Assembly: GCF_024763615.1 (NCBI RefSeq)
Contig: NC_077223.1
Span: 13,392,001 to 13,456,000 of the forward strand
Length of the DNA: 64,000 nt
Reading direction: 5' to 3'
Source: Phlebotomus papatasi
Taxonomy: Eukaryota; Arthropoda; Insecta; Diptera; Psychodidae
Both the position numbers and the translations under genes were made by a program. Positions within the stretch are counted from its first letter, which is position 1, and each line of letters begins with the position of its first letter. Below are positions 55,987 through 64,000 of this stretch, one piece after another. A model generated the notes under the pieces. The model was not told where the DNA came from and did no database searches. It saw nothing but the letters and a program-made list of their open reading frames with translations.

Positions 55987-57960
55987 TGCTTTGTGAACTT
56001 ATTACCTTCGGAATATGAACCCCTTGAAAATGCTTGTTGTTGCGTTCTTTAATTTTAAAGCTAATATATTTTTTTCAGAAATATGAAACTAATCAAATCC
56101 ATCGAGATATATATACTGAGAGATTCGCATAAAGGTTCCTCTTAATATTTTGTCCGTTTATATTGCAGAACGATATCAAAAGATTCAAAAATCAGACTGG
56201 AAATTCAATGGTATTCAAACGTGAGCTTTTGGAAAGCTTTCAAAAGTGGTGTGCAATTAAAATGTTGGAATTTTGTTTTCTCATGTAAATAGACCATTAT
56301 CCTTAAAATGTTTTATATCTCAAATTGGGTAGACCACCAGAATCGTAGGTTTTCTGTGAATTTATTATTCAATTCAAATTTAAGGGATTACAAAGGCGGA
56401 AATACAGAGTGGAAACAGAGTTCTCGTTTAACTTTATAATTACGTGAAAAACAAACAAGTGACGTGAGAGTGAAGGTTGACGATGACTAATTATATGAGT
56501 GGCGGAACGGACCATATAATGGAATAAAATTCTTCATCTCCCAGATGGTCAAATAGAGGCGGTTATGTTTGGGTTAATTCAAAGGAGAGTTTCACTTACC
56601 TATTTGGTCTGTTTAGTCCGCCGTTGTCACGCATTTTGCTTCTTATGCTATATGTTCTAACATCAAACAAATGATCAACATTGACGCCCACAGGGAGCCA
56701 AACCTCCATGGTAACAAAGAGATACAGAATCCATCCACTTTGGCGGTAGGTAATTTGAAACTTTGACTCATTCACGGATGATTTGCCGTGGTAACACGCT
56801 ATTTCTTATGATAAATTGAATTTGGGAGAGATATTAGATTGCATTGTGTAATAACATTTGGAACATTTTCATGGTGAATGTTCCGTGAACTTGAGTTGCA
56901 GCTAAATGCAGAGATCATCTGAGAAAACAAAGAAAATTGAAGCAACAGCTTTCTCAACATTTATCTAAAGTTTCATGACGTTCTTTTGTAAATGAAAATA
57001 CATGTTCCCTATGTTGAGATTATGAAGTCTATTAAATAAAGGCAGGGAACTGTGTCACAAAGCTCACATTAAAACTCCTAAAACTTCCTCTCATAAAAAA
57101 TATCCCATTAAATTTTGTGGGAGAAAAAAAAATTATATTCACAGTATTAATGTTGAAATGGGTATATTTTCAGAAAGCTAAATGTGATGAGAAGAGCATT
57201 ACGAAAAAATGGTTTTAATGCTGTTCCACTGTGAAAATGAAAAACAAGAATGACAAATTTTCTGCCTAACGACTAAAAAATTATATCTAAATTATTAATG
57301 AGCAGGGTGAAAGAATGACATAAAATTGAATCTCATACGGCTTTTTATTTAAATTTCACAGTTCTTAATGTAATTTAAAGTTAGTGAACTTTAATGTTTT
57401 CATAGAGTAGCTCTAGTTTGAGAAGTGATATTTACTGATGGTTTTAATAGTTATTCATCACCCTTGCTTCCTCGTCCTATTCTCATCTCCATATAGGAAG
57501 CAGAATTCACAAATTTATACACTTAAGTCCAAAGTTTCAGCACTAAAGACAAGTTGGGAGTTTAACCAAGTAAAACAAAAAACAGGACATCGAAGTTCGT
57601 CAAAGTGGCCAAAGTGCATCTAACATACAAAGGATAACGTACGAACATGCAAAAGATTCTTTGTGCATTCACCACAAGATTCTCTTACACTTCTTGCAAC
57701 GCCTTTGATGATGATGTTGGTACGTACCACATCCCAAGACATCAATTTAGTCATTTAGGGAAGCACAGGCATCTCTTGAGAATTTATAGTACTGATTTTT
57801 TAAAATAAACTTAAATGGTAATTTTAAATACCATCTTAGAGAATTAAATTGTAAAAAAGTACTCTTATTTCTTATTCTATAGATACAGGGAAAATAGGGT
57901 TATCGCTCAATTTCAATTTGTGAATTACTAGAAAACTTAAGATAATAGAAGATTTCTCAT
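55987..57960. other. No gene seen
   Basis: Mostly single-copy, moderately balanced DNA (for example 56450-56950). One 61-codon frame (57438-57623) has no motif. No transposon ends detected. Confidence 0.35.
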
Positions 57961-58043
57961 GGCCAAATGGGATTTGACCCTAGGATAGTTGCAAAAAACA
58001 GCAAACGCTCTACCACTTAATTCATTGTAAAGATTCTAAGGCC
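57961..58043 (-). pseudogene. tRNA-like remnant (tRNA pseudogene or SINE head)
   Basis: On the minus strand AAGTGGTAGAGCG matches a D-arm/A-box, TTGC-loop-GCAA could be an anticodon stem, and GGGTCAAATCCC matches a T-arm/B-box with one base missing. GGCC at both ends can pair as part of an acceptor stem. The D-arm is incomplete and the anticodon loop is oversized, so it is not a functional tRNA. Confidence 0.4.
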
Positions 58044-58057
58044 GGGCCTTTGATATT

Positions 58058-58336
58058 ATGGAACTTGTGAAATTCTTTAAGGAAGGGTTGAATGAAAAAT
58101 TTGAAGAGAAGCAGGTAAAAATACTTAAAAATTTTAGTATTCATAAATTTATTTCCGACATTTTAGTTCTTGGAAACGTTTTGTACAATGAGCTTGCTCC
58201 TTATAAAGCAATAATGAAATACTATCTAAACAGGGCTAATTCTTTTTATAAGAGGGTGAATACCCAGACCCAGAATGATTCCACTACTCCATTTGATGCT
58301 ATCTTGAATAAAATGTTTTTTTATTCAATACTATGA
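58058..58336 (+). CDS. Hypothetical 92-aa open frame
   Basis: Unrecognised. The product is lysine-rich and probably alpha-helical, starting with a charged helix (K-F-F-K-E-G-L-N-E-K-F-E-E-K) and with alternating aromatic and aliphatic residues after. It lies 45 bp before a MITE (58382) and 1.4 kb from the 3' end of the polymerase gene, on the opposite strand. It could be a remnant gene of the same Polinton-like element or chance. There is no TATA box or polyadenylation signal close enough to help. Confidence 0.25.
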   Translation: MELVKFFKEGLNEKFEEKQVKILKNFSIHKFISDILVLGNVLYNELAPYKAIMKYYLNRANSFYKRVNTQTQNDSTTPFDAILNKMFFYSIL

Positions 58337-58381
58337 TGTTTACGAATTATGAAATATATGCAAAAATCACTATTGTATATA

Positions 58382-58610
58382 GGGTCGAAGGAAAGTCTGT
58401 TCGACAGGGAACCCCTATTGACACTTTTGCCAAAATGTTGAAAATTATTCCATGTATCTAGTAAAATATAAGTAATATAACGTTTTTTCTGTAATATACC
58501 TTTTATTATAAACAAAGATGTTCAAATTTCATATCCCAAATGGTACAAAGTAGGGTGTCAATAGGTGTTGACACGAGTTCTTAAAGTGTCAATAGACGTT
58601 CCTTTCACCC
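58382..58610. mobile_element. MITE with CTATTGACACTT words (copy 3)
   Basis: TA-flanked on both sides (58380-58381, 58611-58612). GGGTCGAAGGAAAGTCTGTT at left; AGACGTTCCTTTCACCC at right. CTATTGACACTTTTG and its inverse AAGTGTCAATAG lie just inside. This complete copy defines the family that includes 39832 and 48626. Confidence 0.82.
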
Positions 58611-58750
58611 TAATAATTCAAAAATATCGTAATATTGAAACAATACACCCATTTATTGAAGGTATCCACTCTACTTTCTTTTTTCACTTTGTTCTATAGT
58701 CCTTAAGATGCAGTTAAATGCTAGGAGCGATACTACATAGTAGTAGTATG

Positions 58751-58828
58751 TGTTGCGCACGATGACCATTTTGAGCTGCTGCGCACGATGACCATTTTGA
58801 CGTGTTGCGCACGATGACTATTTTTATT
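58751..58828. repeat. Three tandem 26-bp repeats, then a CRE palindrome
   Basis: Three units of TG(T/C)TGCGCACGATGAC with about ATTTT at the end follow each other with period 26 bp. Each contains the palindrome TGCGCA. About 45 bp on, TGACGTCA (58872-58879) is a perfect cAMP-response-element palindrome. A run of C follows at 58914-58924. A regulatory role is possible but unproven. Confidence 0.65.
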
Positions 58829-59349
58829 TTGCGCTGTGCCATCATCATACTACCAACAACAACAACATTGATGACGTCACCACGTTTTGAGAATAATTTT
58901 TGTTGATCCTTTTGCCCCCCCCCCCATTTTCTCATTTAGTTTTTTTTTTTCTTATGTAGATGAAATATGCCGATTATTTAAAACCGCCCCCTCCTCACAA
59001 TAGAATTCCTGTTTTTATTTCTTTTTTTTTTTTTTAAATATTTTAGTTCTGTTTTTCCAGAACTCCTGGGTCATTTCAATGCAAAATGTTTTGCTAGATA
59101 TGGTATTTAATTTTTCATTTGATTTTTCTCCACAAGAGTATTACACAATTTGAAGCAATGAGAAATTTGATTCTCTTTCGCGTGTGGATTAATGCAGAAT
59201 GAGAGAATCTTCAATAGTGAGTGGAATTTTTCATCGTGAAAGAAGAATAGTAAAAAGGTGTCTTATGACAAGATGCATTTTTGTGATGAATAATCAAGAC
59301 TATGCTCTATTTTGTGTAGGATAATTTTTGCATTATCATTGTATAAAAA
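58829..59349. other. No gene seen
   Basis: Poly-T and AT-rich stretches after the minisatellite; no open frame or RNA signature. Confidence 0.4.
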
Positions 59350-59619
59350 ATGTTCATACAGATATTTTATCATAATTTTATAAAATCACTATACTTACCA
59401 GTTCTTTTGACTTATTGTAGCCCAAATTTTTCATTCAAAATTAGAGAACATTCTCGACAAACAAAATTTTCAAGTAATAGTAGAAAAAATCAGCCAACCA
59501 ATATGAGAAGACAAACCACAAGGATTAGGAAAAAAACATCTTCTAAATCTTTTTTTCGTATATTAAGAATAATGCTTTATATTAAATTATATTTACAGAT
59601 CACAATATTTTTTTTTTAA
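59350..59619 (+). CDS. Hypothetical 89-aa basic protein
   Basis: Unrecognised. The N-terminal third is hydrophobic/aromatic, the middle is strongly basic (about 14 Lys/Arg between residues 31 and 70), and the end is a hydrophobic stretch. AATAAA follows at 59627, eight bases after the stop. It converges with the polymerase gene and ends about 120 bp from it. A small basic protein beside a Polinton-type polymerase could be an element gene, but the low-complexity AT-rich composition makes chance a real alternative. Confidence 0.3.
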   Translation: MFIQIFYHNFIKSLYLPVLLTYCSPNFSFKIREHSRQTKFSSNSRKNQPTNMRRQTTRIRKKTSSKSFFRILRIMLYIKLYLQITIFFF

Positions 59620-59742
59620 ATATTAAAATAAATAATCTAAGTAAAATTAATAATAAACTGACAAATGAACAAATGATTGAGTGTTATATCTGTATGAAAA
59701 TTTAGATATTTAAAGTAAAGTTTACAATTTAGAAATCAAAAA

Positions 59743-62700
59743 TTAATAACCAAATGGCAAAGAATCCGATTTATCCACACATCGACGCTTATTGAATGTA
59801 AATTGTGCCTTTTTTTGGTATGACCCTGATGTTATTTGATAGTATTTCTTCCTAAATATTTTATCAGTATACTGAACATTTATTTCTTCTTTGTCGCCAA
59901 ACACTAACGATTTAAGGCTTTCAAAATTAATTTCTTCCTCGATGTGGCGATTCATGGTGATTCCTTTGAATACAACTTTGTATGAATATGAATTTGTAGT
60001 CGGGGAATAAATTTTTAAACCGTAAGCCTTCGGTCCGCAACTTACGTATTCCTCAATAAAGGAACCCTCACCGTAATCCGCGATTTCATCCGTTAATTCC
60101 CCCAAAAATTTCCCGCATTCAAGTGGATTTTCTTCGCCAGCAGGTACCAAATAAATGACCGAATCAGTATCACAATAGAAGAGATTACGGCCTAATTTGG
60201 AAAGGATGGAATATAACTTTATGCGCGCATTTGTAGTTGTGCAGATACCGACACCGAGATTGACATATTTTGAGGGTGGAGGATCAGCATCAGAAGAATA
60301 TTTCCAGGAAATAAAAATCTGACGCGGTCCAGCTACGTAAAAATCTGTAATCTCGATATCTTCTGAAGAAATTAAATTATTTAATTCTTCATTGGTATTG
60401 CACACCGTGGTTTTAGAGTGGTCTTCCCGCATAATAAATCGCCCCCAAAGACTATTAAGGACAATTTTTGATAAAGATCGCATACCTTTATTAACAGATA
60501 TGTTATCTTTATCGAGTTGTATTCCCTCTTTTTCCAAATATTCGCGGATGTAATTTTCCTTTGCAACTTCAGATTCGACTTCTTTTGGCCACCCACTAGC
60601 TTCCTGCTTGAGTTTCAGGAAATTATCGACATAGCCAGCAAACAAACCTTTCTCGCCAGTCTCCCGGTTATAAGCGGATGTTTCATAGGACCATAACTCG
60701 AAAGATTTGATAATTTTATAACCGTGTTGCACGGCTAGTCGAATTTCTTCAAGGGACCACGTACCGGTGAGAGTTCTTTCACTGTCAGAATGCGTACATC
60801 GATCCGTGTTTATCATTTCTGCACAAGTTCTACAGAGAGGAAATAGTAATCGGCTGTTGCACTTGTACGGCAAACAAGGAATATATAATTCTCGCGGTGG
60901 CAAAATTTCGGCTTTCGCGATGCCATCATACATTAATATTTCCTCTGGATTTTCAAAAGACTTTAAAATTTTAGGATGGCCGACAAAATATTTAGAATAT
61001 TTATTTGCCCAGGGATATAGTGACGTAAAGTCATAATAATAAATTCGATCACCTGGACGACATTTATAGTGAAGTCTAAATACTTCCGTCCGGCCTCCGT
61101 ATACCGCGCTCCGAGGATCAAACCCTCCGTCTAAGACATCAGGATGATTCTCAATCATATGAGCGAGTTTGGGATCGTTCTTTAAGGTCTTTCGAAAATC
61201 ACATTCCCACATCGAAACTAAATTGTATCCAAGGCTTTCAATTTGCCGCCATCGATTCAATGTTTTCTCGTATCGATTTTGAATGGTATCATGAGGATCT
61301 TTAGAACAGATATATTCCCGATTAAAAATACACGTATGACCGTGGTAATAACAGCCCTCAAAACTAAAAACAGTATTTGAAGCCTCATCAAAACCATCGG
61401 CAACAAGTCGTGAGTTCTTTAATTTAACTTCATATTTTATGTCTTGTTTTGTCGTTATCTTCAAAAAAACAAGCCATTTTAAACCAATTTTACTTTGCAA
61501 ATTAATATATGCTGAGCTGTAATTGTTCTTAGGGGTGATAGCAAGTGTATTCGATTCCAAATAATTTTTTCTATATACCTTCATTACAGCATCAGCAATA
61601 GTAACTGCTTGCAAAAAAGGATTTATGCCCGTGGTTTCGAGGAATAACGACATGAAGTTAATGCATCCAAGTGTTAAGATTTTAACATCCTGAGTGCAAT
61701 ACCGGATTAATTCCTCACGATTGTTAAACACATTATTCTTATGGGAATCGTACCATTCTAAAAACTTCTGATACTTTTCACCGGACATTGAATTGATGGC
61801 GTATGCTTCAATAGGAGGATATTTTCCTACATAGTTTTTGTTTGCCTCTGTATTAAACTTGTAAGGGTACTCGCCCTTTTCACAAGATGGTAAACCGAAA
61901 CTTGAGGAAAATTTAGATAATGCAAAAGGAATAAAGCTGAGAGAGTCCAAAAATGTAATATCGCGAATTTTTATCGTTAAAATTTTGCATCCCGTTATAA
62001 TCGGGGAAAGTTTCTCGTCCCTTTTGCATAGTTCTTCCAAAATAAATTGGGCATCATAACTTTTAGCGTTATGAGCAATCACTGCAATTGGATAGGGACG
62101 GTAACGTAAAACGAAATCGAGAAATTTAGAAACACATGATTTTTCAGCGGAATTTTCAAAAACTTGGAAGCCCTGAGTACAATTTTTGCAATCTGTGGAT
62201 GAATCTGCAGATTTGTAGCAGAGATAACAAACTTCTTTTGCTACGCAAAGATTGGCTCTATGGTTAGAAAACCCATTCCCCGCATCAACAAATTCAGATT
62301 CAAAGTCATAAAAAATTAGGCCAAATTTTTGGGGAGACTTAATTTTATATTGCTGGATAAAACAGTAATGTGGAATTGTTACTTTTTTGAAACAAATTTC
62401 GCACTTCTGTGTATAACATTCGTGAGTTTCTTTTGTTTCAAAAACATGTGAACAATTCTCGCAGATTTTAATCTTTTGGCAAACCCCTTCATCAATGTGA
62501 TTTTGGAAGCAAGAATCACCTCTGAATCGTCTGTTACAAGATGAGCAATGTTTGAAATATTTTGTGGGTTTGCATGATGGATTACTTTTACAGAATTTAC
62601 AAATAATTTTGCAAGCATGATTGTGATTGTATAATAATTCACATGAATCACATTGGTGATTATATCTGAAAAAACCTTTGACACTTTTAATACAGAAGAA

Positions 62701-63999
62701 ATGTGAATCTTTTTTATCATAAAATAAGTTAATAACTTTGTCTTTATTTATTTCTGTTATTTTAGAAGAATATATACGACTATTAAAATCTTTTAAATTG
62801 TCGTAAACAACAATACGAATTTCATATGAATGTTTCTTTTCAAATTTGTTTATCAAGTCCAAATTATATTTGCCATCATCTGTAACTTTCACACCTAGAG
62901 AAGTAATTAATTTTTTAACCTCTTTGGTTAAAGTATTTGGGAAACGTTTATAATTTCGAATTATTCGCGAAGATTCATTTTTAACATTTAACAAAAGGGT
63001 CATACCAAAAATCAGCGCAATCGGCAGACAATTCCCTTCATGATCCACATCAATAATGGATTTTTTCTTGAAGTGACGTAAATCCTCTCCGCTCATCCTG
63101 CCAGGACTATGATGACGTCCTCTTCCTTCCATTGGATGGAACAGGTGAGCGTGTACCCCAAGTACATCCGTGGTATGAAAAACACTAGTGCTCTGATGAA
63201 CTTTCTCTAGATTCTCGAAGATTGCATCTTTTGTGAGTGCGGCTACAGGTCGCATTCCGATGAAAACGGGCTTGATAGTAGGGTTGTCAACAAGATAGAC
63301 TTGTAGAATAACTTTATCGCCTGATGTAGATTCTTTCCGAACAATATCCAGAACTTCATCAAAAGCTCCATCCCACCATTTTATTTCATTATTTTCCGAT
63401 GGATTTTTTATTTTAAAATTTATGTTCAACTCACTTAATTTGAAAAAATCGTTAAAGTTTTTTACTTTTGATAAAATTTCGATAAAGTTTTTTTCACCAT
63501 CTTGATTATTTATTTCATATTGACTGTCTATGTTTAAATTCACTTTATCATTTTCTTCATTATTCTGAAGTTTTATTTGGTCAACAACTTCTTCAACATG
63601 ATCACTTTTAATTTTTCCATCTTTGTTCATATCAATTTCACTGACATTATTTTGAACCTCATCAATAATTGAATTGGTAACATCTACTTTAGTGTCAAAA
63701 TTAGCGCTACTGTTTGTTGTACTATCAGCCTTGTCCTTATCTTCAGCATTATTACCATTTCCCGATCCAGCTTGTACAGAAGCTTTTGCAATTTTGCGTT
63801 TCTTAGTGGGAGGCTCATCATTGTCACTGTCCTCTTCATCATATAAAATACTACACACTTTATCAGTTAAAGCATCATTAGAAAAATATTTGATGCACTT
63901 GATTAATTGTTTTTTATCTAACGATGTTAGTTTTTCACCTTTTCTCACCATGTCTTTCAATTTTTCCACAATGTCTTCATATAAGTCTTTATTATTCAT
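59743..63999 (-). CDS. Protein-primed family B DNA polymerase, Polinton/Maverick type
   Basis: A single intact frame of 1418 codons; the Met at the window edge may be internal to a longer protein. Residues 1-200 are acidic/lysine-rich and low complexity, with a K-K-R-K nuclear-signal-like motif at 66-69. Residues 305-440 look OTU-protease-like (E-G-N-C with Cys324; His433). Residues 450-610 contain many CxxC/CxH pairs (zinc-finger-like). Exonuclease motifs are D565-F-E, H-N-A-K-S-Y-D (643-649) and Y767xxxD771. An endonuclease-like insertion lies at about 856-935 (D-G-F, E-G-C-Y-Y-H-G, W-E-C-D-F). Polymerase motif A is D990-F-T-S-L-Y-P, motif B K1178xxxN1182-S-L-W-G, motif C D1277-T-D-S, then K1324-A-Y. 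All catalytic residues are present. It would replicate the linear element or virus genome from a terminal protein. Integrase, ATPase and capsid genes are not in this window, so the element extends past 64000. Confidence 0.92.
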   Translation of the reverse strand: MNNKDLYEDIVEKLKDMVRKGEKLTSLDKKQLIKCIKYFSNDALTDKVCSILYDEEDSDNDEPPTKKRKIAKASVQAGSGNGNNAEDKDKADSTTNSSANFDTKVDVTNSIIDEVQNNVSEIDMNKDGKIKSDHVEEVVDQIKLQNNEENDKVNLNIDSQYEINNQDGEKNFIEILSKVKNFNDFFKLSELNINFKIKNPSENNEIKWWDGAFDEVLDIVRKESTSGDKVILQVYLVDNPTIKPVFIGMRPVAALTKDAIFENLEKVHQSTSVFHTTDVLGVHAHLFHPMEGRGRHHSPGRMSGEDLRHFKKKSIIDVDHEGNCLPIALIFGMTLLLNVKNESSRIIRNYKRFPNTLTKEVKKLITSLGVKVTDDGKYNLDLINKFEKKHSYEIRIVVYDNLKDFNSRIYSSKITEINKDKVINLFYDKKDSHFFCIKSVKGFFRYNHQCDSCELLYNHNHACKIICKFCKSNPSCKPTKYFKHCSSCNRRFRGDSCFQNHIDEGVCQKIKICENCSHVFETKETHECYTQKCEICFKKVTIPHYCFIQQYKIKSPQKFGLIFYDFESEFVDAGNGFSNHRANLCVAKEVCYLCYKSADSSTDCKNCTQGFQVFENSAEKSCVSKFLDFVLRYRPYPIAVIAHNAKSYDAQFILEELCKRDEKLSPIITGCKILTIKIRDITFLDSLSFIPFALSKFSSSFGLPSCEKGEYPYKFNTEANKNYVGKYPPIEAYAINSMSGEKYQKFLEWYDSHKNNVFNNREELIRYCTQDVKILTLGCINFMSLFLETTGINPFLQAVTIADAVMKVYRKNYLESNTLAITPKNNYSSAYINLQSKIGLKWLVFLKITTKQDIKYEVKLKNSRLVADGFDEASNTVFSFEGCYYHGHTCIFNREYICSKDPHDTIQNRYEKTLNRWRQIESLGYNLVSMWECDFRKTLKNDPKLAHMIENHPDVLDGGFDPRSAVYGGRTEVFRLHYKCRPGDRIYYYDFTSLYPWANKYSKYFVGHPKILKSFENPEEILMYDGIAKAEILPPRELYIPCLPYKCNSRLLFPLCRTCAEMINTDRCTHSDSERTLTGTWSLEEIRLAVQHGYKIIKSFELWSYETSAYNRETGEKGLFAGYVDNFLKLKQEASGWPKEVESEVAKENYIREYLEKEGIQLDKDNISVNKGMRSLSKIVLNSLWGRFIMREDHSKTTVCNTNEELNNLISSEDIEITDFYVAGPRQIFISWKYSSDADPPPSKYVNLGVGICTTTNARIKLYSILSKLGRNLFYCDTDSVIYLVPAGEENPLECGKFLGELTDEIADYGEGSFIEEYVSCGPKAYGLKIYSPTTNSYSYKVVFKGITMNRHIEEEINFESLKSLVFGDKEEINVQYTDKIFRKKYYQITSGSYQKKAQFTFNKRRCVDKSDSLPFGY

Positions 64000-64000
64000 A

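Noticed and set aside
58714..58935. 73-codon minus-strand frame over the 26-bp repeats
   Set aside because: Created by the tandem repeat and the C-run; low complexity and no start context.
60381..62720. Small open frames within the polymerase gene on either strand
   Set aside because: They are shadows of the 1418-codon frame in other phases.
1..64000. CRISPR array, bacterial operons or phage
   Set aside because: No evenly spaced identical repeats with unique spacers, no ribosome-binding-site/ORF chains; the composition and transposon types are those of an animal genome.

Overview
This is AT-rich, intron- and repeat-dominated animal DNA, most likely from an insect and plausibly a dipteran. 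Evidence: many short inverted-repeat transposons with TA, TTA or TTAA target duplications, decayed LINE tails, and repeated core promoters with an arthropod-style TATA + initiator + downstream element spacing. No complete host protein-coding gene could be recognised. All identifications were made by eye without database searches.

The most interesting content is a multi-copy family (copies at about 8.7-10.3, 24.1-25.0, 31.4-33.2 and 37.2-39.1 kb). Each copy has a GC-rich promoter, a 104-codon ORF for an acidic protein of unknown function, and, about 70 nt after the stop codon, a 118-nt RNA fold that meets the requirements of an HDV-like self-cleaving ribozyme. These are nested P1/P2/P3/P4 helices, a G1.U cleavage wobble, a UCCUCG loop 3 able to form P1.1, and a CUAA J4/2 carrying the catalytic C. 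The promoter-ORF-ribozyme core is nearly identical between copies, and differences within the ORF are mostly synonymous. The AT-rich spacers on either side have diverged heavily. Two copies carry a second, decayed ribozyme 0.7-0.8 kb downstream, so the family seems to derive from a tandem unit (ribozyme - spacer - promoter - ORF - ribozyme).

The right end (59.7-64.0 kb, minus strand) holds one long intact ORF of 1418 codons. It is a protein-primed family B DNA polymerase of the Polinton/Maverick (adintovirus-like) type, with an OTU-like N-terminal domain, a Cys/His-rich zinc region, an exonuclease, an endonuclease-like insertion and a polymerase. All catalytic motifs look intact. Its start lies at the window edge and may not be the true N-terminus. 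Two small plus-strand ORFs, a tRNA-like remnant and a 26-bp minisatellite lie beside it.

The rest is a dense, nested record of non-autonomous DNA transposons. Several families begin TA-GGG(G)... and are built from a short 'word' repeated at and near both ends (GGCCGAAAT, GTCCAAAT, GTCCCAAT, GGGGCAAA, TTTGAA, CCAAAATCCCGAA, CTATTGACACTT). In related families the word has changed in concert at every position while the intervening sequence stays alignable. Other elements include a 1.8-kb TIR element with a GGCC tract (50.5-52.3 kb), a 2-kb foldback (28.3-30.3 kb), a 1.3-kb word array (54.3-55.7 kb), a TTAA-flanked piggyBac-like MITE (15.4 kb) and non-LTR retrotransposon C-terminal fragments (16.0, 25.7, 26.7, 34.2, 40.1-40.5 kb). 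Stretches with no assignable feature are listed as such.
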